Assembly: GCA_030425645.1 (NCBI GenBank)
Contig: JAUHZK010000001.1
Span: 1-64,000, forward strand
Direction: 5' to 3'
Origin: Gammaproteobacteria bacterium
GTDB taxonomy: Bacteria > Pseudomonadota > Gammaproteobacteria > JAPPPA01
DNA length: 64,000 bases
This document shows positions 26,000-34,702 of this stretch, piece after piece (the first letter of the stretch is position 1; every line of letters starts with the position of its first letter). A model generated the notes under the pieces. It made no database searches. It had not been told where the DNA came from and saw only the letters and a program-made list of their open reading frames with translations. Position numbers and translations under genes: made by a program.

Positions 26000-26608
26000 A
26001 TGTTTTTATTAAGTCTACTCGCGCTGGCGCTCGGCGCCCTTGCCTGCCTATGGTTAGACAACAACCCTAGGACCCACAAAACCGTCGACGGCCTTGTTAT
26101 GGGGCTGATGTTGGCGTTGTTGGGCGTTGTCTTGTTTGCCGACATCTTGCCCGAAACCGGCTGGCTCGGTGGCCTGCTATTAACCGTTGGCTTCCTCGCG
26201 CCCTATCTGCTGGAACACGGCTTTCACCGTTTTGCGCGCGAAGCGCATCTACTCACTTTGGTGGTTGGGCTGATTGGCCTAATGCTACATGCCACGCTCG
26301 ATGGTGCTGGCCTAGTACCAGCACAGCACGGCGCCAGTGATCATGCTGAGTGGCTAGCTTGGGCCATTATTATTCACCGACTGCCGGTCGGCATGATGAC
26401 TTGGTGGTTATTGGGCCCACAGTTTGGATGGAAACCCGCTGCGCTAGCACTGGCCGGAATGGGCTTTTTCACGTTTGTCGGCTATACCCTCGCCGGTGAA
26501 GTATTGACCTTAGACCATCAGCAACTCGGGTTATTAGAAGCTTTAGTAACGGGTAGCTTGCTACACGTGATTCTGAATAAGCGCCACGCCGACAAACATG
26601 CCCATTAA
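26000..26608 (+). CDS. ZIP-like integral membrane protein, putative metal permease
   Basis: About 202 residues and six to seven membrane spans. Two spans carry polar motifs LHATLDGAG and IHRLPVGMM, which correspond in position and style to the HNxxDG and HxxPEG metal-site helices of ZIP transporters. A His-rich C-terminus (HADKHAH) fits metal handling. Substrate is unknown. The ATG at 26000 is preferred over the GTG directly before it. It is a single-gene unit ended by a shared terminator. Confidence 0.65.
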   Translation: MFLLSLLALALGALACLWLDNNPRTHKTVDGLVMGLMLALLGVVLFADILPETGWLGGLLLTVGFLAPYLLEHGFHRFAREAHLLTLVVGLIGLMLHATLDGAGLVPAQHGASDHAEWLAWAIIIHRLPVGMMTWWLLGPQFGWKPAALALAGMGFFTFVGYTLAGEVLTLDHQQLGLLEALVTGSLLHVILNKRHADKHAH

Positions 26609-26648
26609 AAAAGGCCGCCCCAAAGGCGGCCATTAGCGGCCTTTTTTT
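26609..26648. terminator. Bidirectional terminator between the ZIP-like gene and prpB
   Basis: GGCCGCC (26613-26619) pairs with GGCGGCC (26625-26631). A second pairing, AAAAAAGGCCGC with GCGGCCTTTTTTT (26636-26648), gives T runs in both directions between convergent genes. Confidence 0.8.
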
Positions 26649-27522
26649 AAGCGTTAAACAAGCTGTCTAGCTTGTCTTCATAACTATGGTAATCCAAGAA
26701 CTGGTAAAGCTCTTTACGGGTTTGCATCAGCTCAACCACGTTCTCTTGAGTACCATCAGCACGCAAAGCTTGGAAGACTTTATTTGCCGCCGCATTACAG
26801 GCGCGGAAAGCAGATAAAGGATATAGCACCATATCAACACCGTTCTCAGCCAGCTCACCAGTCGTACGCAAAGGCGACTCACCAAACTCTGTCATATTAG
26901 CCAGCACCGGAACCTGACAAGCGTCTTTGAATAGCTGGTATTGGCTAATGTCGGTCATGGCTTCGGCAAAAATCATATCAGCGCCGGCCTCGACACAAGC
27001 TTGAGCACGCTCTACCGCAGACTCCAAGCCCTCCACCGCTAAAGCGTCGGTACGCGCCATAACCACAAAATCCGCATCGGTTTTGGCATCCACCGCCGCT
27101 TTAACTCGGTCAACCATCTCAGCTTTACTAACAATGGCTTTGTTAGGACGATGGCCGCAGCGTTTTTGGGCCACTTGGTCTTCTAGGTGCACTGCGCCGG
27201 CACCCGCACGAATCATTTCTTTTACTGTACGGCCAATATTAAAAGCGCCGCCCCAGCCGGTATCAATATCCACCAACAACGGCGTATCAACCGCGGCGGT
27301 AATACGGCGTACATCTTCAAGCACGTCATTTAGCGAGGTCATGCCCAAGTCAGGCAAGCCAAATGAGGCATTAGCAACACCGGCGCCAGAAAGATATATC
27401 GCCTTAAAGCCCGCCTGGGTCGCCATCATGGCGTGATAGGCATTAATGGTACCGGCGATTTGTAGAGGGTTTTCTTCAACAACAGCAGCCCGAAAACGAG
27501 CACCAGCGCTGGATAGAGTCAT
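26647..27522 (-). CDS. prpB: 2-methylisocitrate lyase
   Basis: A 291-residue PEP-mutase/isocitrate-lyase fold enzyme of the methylcitrate cycle, splitting 2-methylisocitrate into pyruvate and succinate. The catalytic loop [19 protein letters not shown] and VHLEDQ are visible and the length fits PrpB (about 296). The rest of the prp cluster (prpC, prpD/acnD, prpR) is not next to it, so propionate genes must lie elsewhere. Confidence 0.92.
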   Translation of the reverse strand: MTLSSAGARFRAAVVEENPLQIAGTINAYHAMMATQAGFKAIYLSGAGVANASFGLPDLGMTSLNDVLEDVRRITAAVDTPLLVDIDTGWGGAFNIGRTVKEMIRAGAGAVHLEDQVAQKRCGHRPNKAIVSKAEMVDRVKAAVDAKTDADFVVMARTDALAVEGLESAVERAQACVEAGADMIFAEAMTDISQYQLFKDACQVPVLANMTEFGESPLRTTGELAENGVDMVLYPLSAFRACNAAANKVFQALRADGTQENVVELMQTRKELYQFLDYHSYEDKLDSLFNA

Positions 27523-27533
27523 TGCGACAGTTC

Positions 27534-28595
27534 CTATTGAATGGGCCGGTAAACACTGCTGTTCACCCAGCCATTAAGTTGTGGTTGGCTGACGACGGTT
27601 ACGCGCGTCCAACCGGCAAAAGTTTCATGAATTACAATCTCAACACCACGCACGAGGCGCGACTTGGTTGCTGCTTGGCTCGACGGAGCGGCCCGCATGT
27701 TCGCGATCGAAACGTTGATTTCACCCCGAGCACCATCCGGTGCCACCCCATTGGGAGTGGAAGACAATATTGCCGGCGACGGCTTGGGCAGCGATTTGGT
27801 TTCGGTCGCGGGCGCTGATTTTACTACAGTCGTCGTTGGGGTTTCGGCTAAAGGCGGCAGCGGCTTGCCAACCGGCACGCTGCGGCTAATCGCTTGTGTT
27901 TCTACTTCCGCCACAACCGGTGGCGGCTCGGGTCTAGCTTTTGTCGTCACTACTGGTGGCGTTATCGGCTGCTGGCTTGGCGCTGCTGTCGGTTTCGGTG
28001 CCGGTACTGCGGCTTCGGCCGGAACTGCTGCGGCAGCAGGCAGCGCTGTTGGTAGCGGCAACACCGCGGCTCTGTTCTCTGCTGCGGCCAAACCCAAACC
28101 TGCCGCAGCGGCCTTTTGACGCCAACTTTTTGCTGCTTGTTGGTCAGCTGCTCTGGTGGAGAGCGCTAGCATTTGCGCTAATTCGTATTGGGCCAGCGGA
28201 TAGCCGGCTTGGGCAGATTTGGTCAACCAATTTGCGCGCTTTGCGGCATTTGGCTGTACGCCCTCTCCTGTTTCATACAACCACGCTAGGTTGTACATCG
28301 CCGCGGCTTCACCTTGAGCCGCAGCCGCATTGAACCAACGAGCCGCCAAGGCGTGGTTTTGCTGCACCCCTCGGCCAACATAATAGAGATAACCCAGGGC
28401 CAGTTGAGCTTCGCTAACACCTTGTTCTGCTTGTGGTTTTAGCAGTACAGCAGCGGCAACTGCGTCGCCCGTTTCGTAGGCCTGCATACCGCTTTCTAAG
28501 CTCGCAGCACCCGGCCAGGCCAGGCCTAGGCCCAACCCTACTGAAGCGATTAACCTAATAATTTGGTGTTTTTGCGTAAACAGTCTTTGCATCAA
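27534..28595 (-). CDS. Sel1-repeat periplasmic protein with C-terminal SH3-like domain
   Basis: A 353-residue protein with an N-terminal signal or anchor ([17 protein letters not shown]). About four Sel1-type repeats follow ([40 protein letters not shown]), then an Ala/Pro-rich linker (about 185-285) and a C-terminal bacterial SH3-like domain ([15 protein letters not shown] to GWVNSSVY). SH3 domains of this kind often bind cell-wall peptides. The function is unknown. The strand faces away from the TPR gene, with 136 bases between. Confidence 0.7.
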   Translation of the reverse strand: MMQRLFTQKHQIIRLIASVGLGLGLAWPGAASLESGMQAYETGDAVAAAVLLKPQAEQGVSEAQLALGYLYYVGRGVQQNHALAARWFNAAAAQGEAAAMYNLAWLYETGEGVQPNAAKRANWLTKSAQAGYPLAQYELAQMLALSTRAADQQAAKSWRQKAAAAGLGLAAAENRAAVLPLPTALPAAAAVPAEAAVPAPKPTAAPSQQPITPPVVTTKARPEPPPVVAEVETQAISRSVPVGKPLPPLAETPTTTVVKSAPATETKSLPKPSPAILSSTPNGVAPDGARGEINVSIANMRAAPSSQAATKSRLVRGVEIVIHETFAGWTRVTVVSQPQLNGWVNSSVYRPIQ

Positions 28596-28731
28596 GCCGA
28601 CTTGTATTCGAGAATGGTGAACATCATGCTGCGACGCACTTTAGCCCGCGGCACATTACACAGCAACAATGCGCCTAGCCGCGCCTTGTCGGCTTTGCCT
28701 GATTTGGCCTCTTTTTAAAAGGACCGTAGCC

Positions 28732-29781
28732 ATGAAAAAACTTTTGCTCGCCGCCAGCTTGCTCTTCAGCAGCTATTGGACTTTTGCAGCTGACCTCTCT
28801 AAGGCCGAACAGTTGCTCAATGGTGGTCAAGCGGATGCCGCCTTAATGGAAGCAGAAGCTGTATTGGCAAACGACCCTACCAATCCAGATGGCCGTTTTA
28901 TTCAGGGCATCGCACTAGCTCGCATGGGCCGCACTGACGAAGCGATTTTGGTGTTCAAGGATTTAACCGCTGACTATCGCGAGATTCCCGAGCCATATAA
29001 CAACCTTGCGGTGTTATTAGCCCAAACCGGTGATTACGCCGGCGCTCGCGACGCGTTGGAAGATGCAGTTAAGTATCATCCCAACTACACAGTAGCGTGG
29101 GAAAACCTCGCTGACATCTATAGCGTGATGGCCACCGTCGCCTATGAGAAAGTTCTACAACAGGACCCTCGCAACCAGCTTGCCAAACAACGGTTAGCCA
29201 TCATGAATGGCACCGCTACCGCAGCCGCAGAAACTCGCCCCGCTGCACGCCCTCAACAACCTGCCGCAGAGCCGGTAGCCTCTCGCCCAGTAGTGGCAAA
29301 TACCACCGCAGCAGAGCAAGAAATTAATCAGGTGCCGCTGTTACCTGCCACACCAACGGCAGAAACCGCTGCAGTTGAAGCGCCCGCCGCCTTTGAAAGC
29401 AACGCGGCCAGCGTTGACCAGCCAGCCAACTTTAGCGCTGAAAAACGCCCTGTTATGGCCACCATCAGCCAGTGGGCCAATGCTTGGGCAGGTCAAGACG
29501 CGGACGGTTACATCGACGCTTATGGAAGCAACTTTCAGCCGCAAGACAATATGAGCCGAAACGACTGGGAAAAAGCCCGCCGCAGCCGCCTTGCGAGCCC
29601 ATCATCTATTTCTCTACAAGTAAAACAGCCGACGGTTTCATTTTTAGACAGCGACCTAGCGATTGTAAAATTTGTTCAACACTATCGCTCTGACTCGTAT
29701 AAAGACACCGTTAAGAAGACCTTGCTGTTAGAGCGTGAAGCTGGCAACTGGCGCATTGTTCGCGAACAATCTATTAGATAA
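28732..29781 (+). CDS. Secreted TPR protein with NTF2-like C-terminal domain
   Basis: About 349 residues from the ATG at 28732, with AAAAGGA seven bases upstream; the longer frame lacks a ribosome site. It has a signal peptide (KKLLLAASLLFSSYWTFAA), then TPR repeats at about 20-150 (EAILVFKDLTADYREIPEPY) and an Ala/Pro linker. A C-terminal 100-residue fold (TISQWANAWAGQDADGYIDA to NWRIVREQ) resembles NTF2/SnoaL domains. The next gene starts directly after its stop and carries the same C-terminal domain, so the two products probably act together at the cell wall. Confidence 0.75.
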   Translation: MKKLLLAASLLFSSYWTFAADLSKAEQLLNGGQADAALMEAEAVLANDPTNPDGRFIQGIALARMGRTDEAILVFKDLTADYREIPEPYNNLAVLLAQTGDYAGARDALEDAVKYHPNYTVAWENLADIYSVMATVAYEKVLQQDPRNQLAKQRLAIMNGTATAAAETRPAARPQQPAAEPVASRPVVANTTAAEQEINQVPLLPATPTAETAAVEAPAAFESNAASVDQPANFSAEKRPVMATISQWANAWAGQDADGYIDAYGSNFQPQDNMSRNDWEKARRSRLASPSSISLQVKQPTVSFLDSDLAIVKFVQHYRSDSYKDTVKKTLLLEREAGNWRIVREQSIR

Positions 29782-31032
29782 ATGACAACCCTGAACCGAT
29801 TCACCGCCCGGCTTGGTGGCCGCTGGCAGCACTTTTCGCGTGCCAAACAAAAGCTGGCCTTAGGCGCCCTACTCGCCGTGTGCGGCACTAGCCTTGCCGA
29901 GCATCAAACCCTACAACTTGCGAATACCCGCCTTTTGGGCCCGGAAGAAACGCTACTGGTTAATGCGCTACACAACTGGGAAGACAGCAACCCAACATTG
30001 GCGCTATCGGCATTGGATTCACTATTGGTGCTGGCGCCTAATTTTGGCGTCGCCCAAAGTCTGCGCCAAACCATTCAGCAACACCCATCCATCGACGCCA
30101 GCGAAGCGCTAAACCTAGCGTTAGACAATAGCGGCAGCAACGCCAATGAGTCGGAGCTCAAACAACGCTACCAATATTTCCTAGATCCTGTTGCAACAGC
30201 AAAGGTACCCGCCAACCTTTGGCGTCTATCCGAGTCACAGCAATACGCGGTGGTGGTAGACCTCAATCGCAACCGAATGTATTTGTTTGAAAACCGCGGC
30301 CAGCGAGCACAGTTAATTAGTGACCAATACGCGGGCATTGGTAGCAAAGGAGTTGGCAAGCAGCTAGAGGGTGATCGCAAAACACCCATCGGTGTTTACT
30401 TTGTTACCCAACAGTTAGCCGACGAAGATTTAGATGAGCTCTACGGCATTGGCGCTTACCCCGTAAATTACCCTAACGCCTTAGATCAACAACGGGGTCG
30501 AACCGGCAGCGGCATTTGGATCCACGGTGTACCTCGTAGCACTTGGACTCGCGCACCGCTGTCTAGCCGAGGCTGCGTGACGGTTGCCAATCGCGATTTC
30601 GAACGTTTAATGGGGCGTGTAGAAGCAGGCAGCACGCCGGTGATATTTGCGGACCAACTGGACTGGGTAGAACCAGCTAGCTTGCAAGCCGAACAAGACC
30701 AGTTGCTTAAGTCTATCCAGCAATGGGCCGATGACTGGCAGAGCCTAAATACGGCTAAATATTTGACCCACTACAGCGAAGATTTTGTCGGTCAGCAGAA
30801 AGACCTTGCTACTTGGACAGAGCACAAATACCGAGTTAATGAACGTAAAGAGTGGATCAAGTTGTCGCTCACAGACATTAGCCTGTTTAAAGACCCCAAC
30901 GAAGATGTTGTTGTTGCGACCTTCTTGCAAGACTACCAAAGTAACAATTTCTCGAGCGAAGGTTACAAGCGCCAATACTGGCAACGCCAAGATGACGGCA
31001 GTTGGAAGATCCTGTTCGAAAACGGGCTTTAG
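29782..31032 (+). CDS. L,D-transpeptidase (YkuD family) with NTF2-like C-terminal domain
   Basis: A 416-residue exported protein (hydrophobic stretch LALGALLAVCGTSLA). The YkuD catalytic motif is intact: IWIHGVP followed by SSRGCVTV, with Cys as nucleophile and His as base. Such enzymes form 3-3 peptidoglycan cross-links or attach proteins to the wall. The C-terminal about 110 residues (SIQQWADDWQSLNTAKYLTH to GSWKILFE) resemble the end of the preceding TPR protein. There is no gap between the two genes. Confidence 0.88.
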   Translation: MTTLNRFTARLGGRWQHFSRAKQKLALGALLAVCGTSLAEHQTLQLANTRLLGPEETLLVNALHNWEDSNPTLALSALDSLLVLAPNFGVAQSLRQTIQQHPSIDASEALNLALDNSGSNANESELKQRYQYFLDPVATAKVPANLWRLSESQQYAVVVDLNRNRMYLFENRGQRAQLISDQYAGIGSKGVGKQLEGDRKTPIGVYFVTQQLADEDLDELYGIGAYPVNYPNALDQQRGRTGSGIWIHGVPRSTWTRAPLSSRGCVTVANRDFERLMGRVEAGSTPVIFADQLDWVEPASLQAEQDQLLKSIQQWADDWQSLNTAKYLTHYSEDFVGQQKDLATWTEHKYRVNERKEWIKLSLTDISLFKDPNEDVVVATFLQDYQSNNFSSEGYKRQYWQRQDDGSWKILFENGL

Positions 31033-31051
31033 CCGCTAGTGGCCTAACGGT

Positions 31052-32062
31052 CTAATGGAGCCCCGATTCGGCCGCAGCTTTTAAGTCATCCGCCACTGTT
31101 GCTTGCACTTCCCGCCCCGGTTCTCGCGGCAGGCGGGCACGTAACCAGCGTACCAAATCTACCCAAATCTTAGACTGCTCTCGGCGGCTAGGCAGCACTC
31201 CTGCACTGGGCAGCTCCACTGTCAGCACCGGGATATCGAGCTTGTTACCGCCGTAATTACCTAGAGAACCAGGAAACGTCCCCAGTAAGTTCAGGTGTAA
31301 ACGGCCCAAGTTTTGCGGCGGCTTATCATTGCCGTCGAAGTCGACAATGCCATACGGCGCATGAATTTGAACAATGATATCTGGCTGAAAAGCCTCTATC
31401 TGGCGCATGATCCAACGCGTTTCTGGCTCTGAAGCCGCCGCTTCACCAGGGTAGCGGCGTTTATTGCGGCCAGTCCACGCCCAGTAACGAGGCGCCTCTT
31501 TTTCCCAACCGTCGGTAGGAAAGTTTCGATTTAGGTCAACGCCATTGGCATTCATTCGCTGCGAACGACGTTGCAGCAGCCCATCCGGATTTGAAACCGG
31601 CACCACACGCCAGTGGAATAAACCCGAATGGTATTGATCTAGTATTTTTAACCAGTGGAACACAATCGAAACGGCGGAATATTCGTCACCGTGAATACCC
31701 CCAAGCACTAAAACCCGGCCCTCCGGTTGCCGCTGCGCTAAAGGCGGAAACTCCACCCAGGCCATCGGCAAACCGTTATGGCTATGACCGCCGTCGCTTG
31801 TCAATTTAGCGGCAAGACAATCACTGGTTGAGACACTGCCAAGCTTGCGGCCAACTTGCTGGCAAAGCTCAGAAACCGTGCTCACTTTTGCTTGCGGTGC
31901 CGCGTCGGTAGCCGACCCGATGGCAAGCGACTGTTTGCCATCGGCTTCTTGTAAGCGGCTAGCTTCAACGCTTTTATCGTAGGTCGATTCGGCCGACAGT
32001 GGGCTAGCGTATAAGCCAACAACTAATAGCGCTGCACCGGCAACCCTAGCCCGCATTTCCAT
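31052..32062 (-). CDS. M14-family zinc carboxypeptidase, MpaA-like
   Basis: A 336-residue exported protein (signal peptide AALLVVGLYASPLSAE). Zinc ligands H and E are in GGIHGDEYSA and the third His in VQIHAPYG. The substrate site is in RMNANGVDLNRNFP and the catalytic Glu in LTVELPSAG. This layout matches murein peptide amidase MpaA and related M14 enzymes that trim cell-wall peptides. The protein ends two bases before dsbA begins on the same strand. Confidence 0.8.
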   Translation of the reverse strand: MEMRARVAGAALLVVGLYASPLSAESTYDKSVEASRLQEADGKQSLAIGSATDAAPQAKVSTVSELCQQVGRKLGSVSTSDCLAAKLTSDGGHSHNGLPMAWVEFPPLAQRQPEGRVLVLGGIHGDEYSAVSIVFHWLKILDQYHSGLFHWRVVPVSNPDGLLQRRSQRMNANGVDLNRNFPTDGWEKEAPRYWAWTGRNKRRYPGEAAASEPETRWIMRQIEAFQPDIIVQIHAPYGIVDFDGNDKPPQNLGRLHLNLLGTFPGSLGNYGGNKLDIPVLTVELPSAGVLPSRREQSKIWVDLVRWLRARLPREPGREVQATVADDLKAAAESGLH

Positions 32063-32063
32063 A

Positions 32064-32675
32064 CTATTTTTTCTCAGCTAGGGCGTTAACCACTTTGAAT
32101 ATTTGGCTGGCGCCACCAGCAGTTTGTGACGTTACTTTGTATTTACCGTCGACAATCACAGCCGGCACGCTACGCAACTGGTAGCCAATGGCTTTTTGTT
32201 GCGCTTTGCGCAATTTCGAATCAACACCAAAAGAATTCCAAGCACTCTCAAAGTCTGTTTTCGTCACGCCGAGTGTTTCAAAGAACGCCTGCACACTAGC
32301 TTCGCTTGCCATGCGCTTGTTCTTTAGATGAATCTCATCGAAGAAGGCACCGTGAAACTGCTCAACAATACCCAGTGCTTCAGCGGTGTAATAAACCTTG
32401 GCATGAAACGCCCAGCTAGGATTAAGCGCCGCAGGTAGGCGTACAAACTCAACATTGTCGGGCTTAGTTTTTAGCCATTCATGTACTGCTGGCTCTAGCG
32501 AGTAACAATGTGGGCAGCCATACCAAAACACTTCAACCACTTCTATTTTGTCGCCCGTGCTGGTCGGTTGAGCTTTGGCTAGCCGTTGATAGTGAGTACC
32601 CTCATCATAGGCAGACGAGGCACCACAGGCCAATAAGGTTAAGGCAGCTGCAACAGCGGTAAAAATGCGTTTCAT
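32064..32675 (-). CDS. dsbA: Thiol:disulfide interchange protein DsbA
   Basis: A 203-residue periplasmic oxidase. It has a lipoprotein-like or signal N-terminus (VAAALTLLACGASSA), the redox motif CPHC in VFWYGCPHCYSLEP and the cis-Pro loop SVPAVIVDG. It introduces disulfides into exported proteins with DsbB. The gene sits between the MpaA-like gene and the YggX-type gene. Confidence 0.93.
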   Translation of the reverse strand: MKRIFTAVAAALTLLACGASSAYDEGTHYQRLAKAQPTSTGDKIEVVEVFWYGCPHCYSLEPAVHEWLKTKPDNVEFVRLPAALNPSWAFHAKVYYTAEALGIVEQFHGAFFDEIHLKNKRMASEASVQAFFETLGVTKTDFESAWNSFGVDSKLRKAQQKAIGYQLRSVPAVIVDGKYKVTSQTAGGASQIFKVVNALAEKK

Positions 32676-32742
32676 GTCAATGCTCCAAATGCGGGTCTAG
32701 CTTTTGACCAGAGGCCCTTGTGTTTGTTCTTAAATCGCTAGC

Positions 32743-33012
32743 TTATTCAGGCGCGACAAATTCGGCTGGGGCCGCAGAGCCCCCACCAAAGAAGAATTTT
32801 TCCATTTCTGTTTCCAGAAATTCACGTGCCTTAGGATCAACTGGCGTTAAACGATATTCGTTGATCAGCATCGTTTGGTGAGACAGCCACTGCTGCCAAC
32901 CTTCTTTAGACACTGCCTCCATAATGCGTTCGCCCAATGGCCCCGGATGCGGCTGCCAGTCCAAACCTTCCGCTTCCTTACCTAATTTTACGCACTGCAC
33001 CATTCGGGTCAT
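32743..33012 (-). CDS. YggX-type Fe(2+)-trafficking protein
   Basis: An 89-residue protein matching the YggX family ([43 protein letters not shown]). It protects Fe-S enzymes from oxidation. It lies 11 bases after mutY, the same order as mutY-yggX in E. coli, which supports the call. The last 20 residues are a poorly conserved tail. Confidence 0.92.
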   Translation of the reverse strand: MTRMVQCVKLGKEAEGLDWQPHPGPLGERIMEAVSKEGWQQWLSHQTMLINEYRLTPVDPKAREFLETEMEKFFFGGGSAAPAEFVAPE

Positions 33013-33023
33013 GCTGTTGTTTC

Positions 33024-34109
33024 CTACGCTAAATCGAGAGCCGCGAACTCGCGGTTCAGAAGTTTCAATATCGGCGCTGGCAAGCCATAGTCTGCAAGGG
33101 CAGCAAATGGTACCCAGCGCTCATTTTGCTCGGCTATTGTAAGCATTTTTGAGTTTCGCCCAAGGCTTAATTGGTAGGGTTCTAAGCTTAGTTTGTAATG
33201 GCTAAAGACATGCTGCAGTGGTGCCAACGGCTGCGGCTCGGCTAGATTTTGATATTGGTGCCGAAGGGCATTTTTTAACTCTGCCTTATCGTCATATTGA
33301 GGCAAGCACCATAACCCGCCCCAAATGCCTGCACTGGGGCGCCGTTGCAACAGCAACTCCTGGTCTGAATTCAGCAATAGCAGAAACGCGGCCGACTTTT
33401 GCGGCAATACTTTTTTCGGTTTAGGGCTTGGCAATTGCGCCGTCAGCCCCAGCTCACGCGCCTTGCAATCCCCGGCCACCGGGCACTGCTCACACAGTGG
33501 CTTGCTCCGTCTGCAAACCTGGCTACCTAAATCCATTAAACCCTGGTTATATGCCCGCGCATCATCTGCTGGCATTCGGGCCTCCGCCAAAGCCCATAAC
33601 TGCTTCTGTGTTTTAAGCGCACCAGTCCACTCTGCAATGGCAGCATGCCTAGCAAACACGCGCTTTACATTGCCGTCTAATATGGGTAAACAAACACCGT
33701 CGGTTAGGGACAATATAGCCGCCGCGGTAGAACGACCGATACCCGGCAAGGCCAGCAACGCTTCTTGCTCCGCCGGCATCTCGGCGGCCCATTCTTGCAC
33801 CACTTGTTTTGCGGCTTTGTGCAAATTACGCGCTCTGGCGTAATAGCCCAATCCCGCCCAGTGCGCCAATACCTCGTCACTGCTCGCAGCGGCCAAATCG
33901 GCAACTCGGGGAAAGCGCGCCATAAAACGTTCAAAGTACGGGATGACAGTGCCGACCTGTGTTTGTTGCAACATGATTTCAGAGACCCACACCCGATAGC
34001 GGTCTCGGTTTTTCTGCCACGGCAAATCATGGCGGCCATGTTGTTGCTGCCAGTTGACCACGCGGCCAGCAAAGTCGACGGCAAAATCCAGCTGGGTATC
34101 ACTATTCAT
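33024..34109 (-). CDS. mutY: A/G-specific adenine glycosylase
   Basis: A 361-residue base-excision enzyme removing adenine opposite 8-oxoguanine. The HhH-GPD domain has E44 in [10 protein letters not shown] and the catalytic Asp in [11 protein letters not shown]. The 4Fe-4S loop is [17 protein letters not shown], and the C-terminal NUDIX-like domain recognises 8-oxoG. The start overlaps the upstream SRPBCC gene by eight bases. Confidence 0.95.
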   Translation of the reverse strand: MNSDTQLDFAVDFAGRVVNWQQQHGRHDLPWQKNRDRYRVWVSEIMLQQTQVGTVIPYFERFMARFPRVADLAAASSDEVLAHWAGLGYYARARNLHKAAKQVVQEWAAEMPAEQEALLALPGIGRSTAAAILSLTDGVCLPILDGNVKRVFARHAAIAEWTGALKTQKQLWALAEARMPADDARAYNQGLMDLGSQVCRRSKPLCEQCPVAGDCKARELGLTAQLPSPKPKKVLPQKSAAFLLLLNSDQELLLQRRPSAGIWGGLWCLPQYDDKAELKNALRHQYQNLAEPQPLAPLQHVFSHYKLSLEPYQLSLGRNSKMLTIAEQNERWVPFAALADYGLPAPILKLLNREFAALDLA

Positions 34110-34680
34110 GGTTTTGGCTGGCCGCTAGAGCCTCGATACCGTGCACAGTCTCAATAGCCTCTTGTCGCAATTTGCGTTTGATCACTGCCGGGCCTATTAA
34201 AGGCGGCACCCAGAAATCCGGTTCAATGCTAACGGCGAACAACAGGCGGCTACCGTCAGCCTCTGCAATCATGCGCCAACTAGCCTCGCCAAATTTGTAG
34301 TCACTCAACTCTGGCAGCATACGCGCCTCTAACAAACCCGCTGACACCAGCTGCATATCTTGCACTTGCTTTAAGCGCCGGCAGAAGAACCACACGCAAA
34401 CTTCTACCTCGGCCGCCAGCCGCGTCACATTGGCTGACGGTGAAGCCAGTTGTTGGACTGATTTTATCGAGCGATTCGCTTTAATAACGGTGTCGTAATC
34501 GGTCAACAAGTTACGCAACGACGGCTGTGGCAAATCAATCCAGGCGCTGACCAAAACGTCATAGCGCTGCTTTTGTTTGGAGACGTTGACATGATCAACA
34601 CGCCCCGCTGTGGCCGCAGCTCCAAACCATAACGCTAGTAGCCCACCCAGCAAGTACCGTATGTTTTTACGGATAGTCAT
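34102..34680 (-). CDS. Exported SRPBCC/START-like protein
   Basis: About 192 residues from the ATG at 34680; a TTG five codons upstream is less likely. The hydrophobic N-terminus (YLLGGLLALWFGAAATA) is a signal peptide. The body (YDVLVSAWIDLPQPSLRNLL to SWRMIAEADGSRLLFAVSIEPDF, then PLIGPAVIKRKL) fits a helix-grip SRPBCC/polyketide-cyclase-like fold that binds hydrophobic ligands. The exact function is unknown. It follows the AsmA gene by 22 bases. Confidence 0.6.
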   Translation of the reverse strand: MTIRKNIRYLLGGLLALWFGAAATAGRVDHVNVSKQKQRYDVLVSAWIDLPQPSLRNLLTDYDTVIKANRSIKSVQQLASPSANVTRLAAEVEVCVWFFCRRLKQVQDMQLVSAGLLEARMLPELSDYKFGEASWRMIAEADGSRLLFAVSIEPDFWVPPLIGPAVIKRKLRQEAIETVHGIEALAASQNHE

Positions 34681-34702
34681 ACAGCTCGGGGCCAAGATGG
34701 CG

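Noticed and set aside
27664-28119. 151-codon rightward Ala/Gly-rich frame
   Set aside because: Antisense of the Ala/Pro-rich linker of the Sel1 protein; low-complexity artefact.
33325-33843. 172-codon rightward frame
   Set aside because: Antisense shadow of mutY; no start signals and no recognisable domain.
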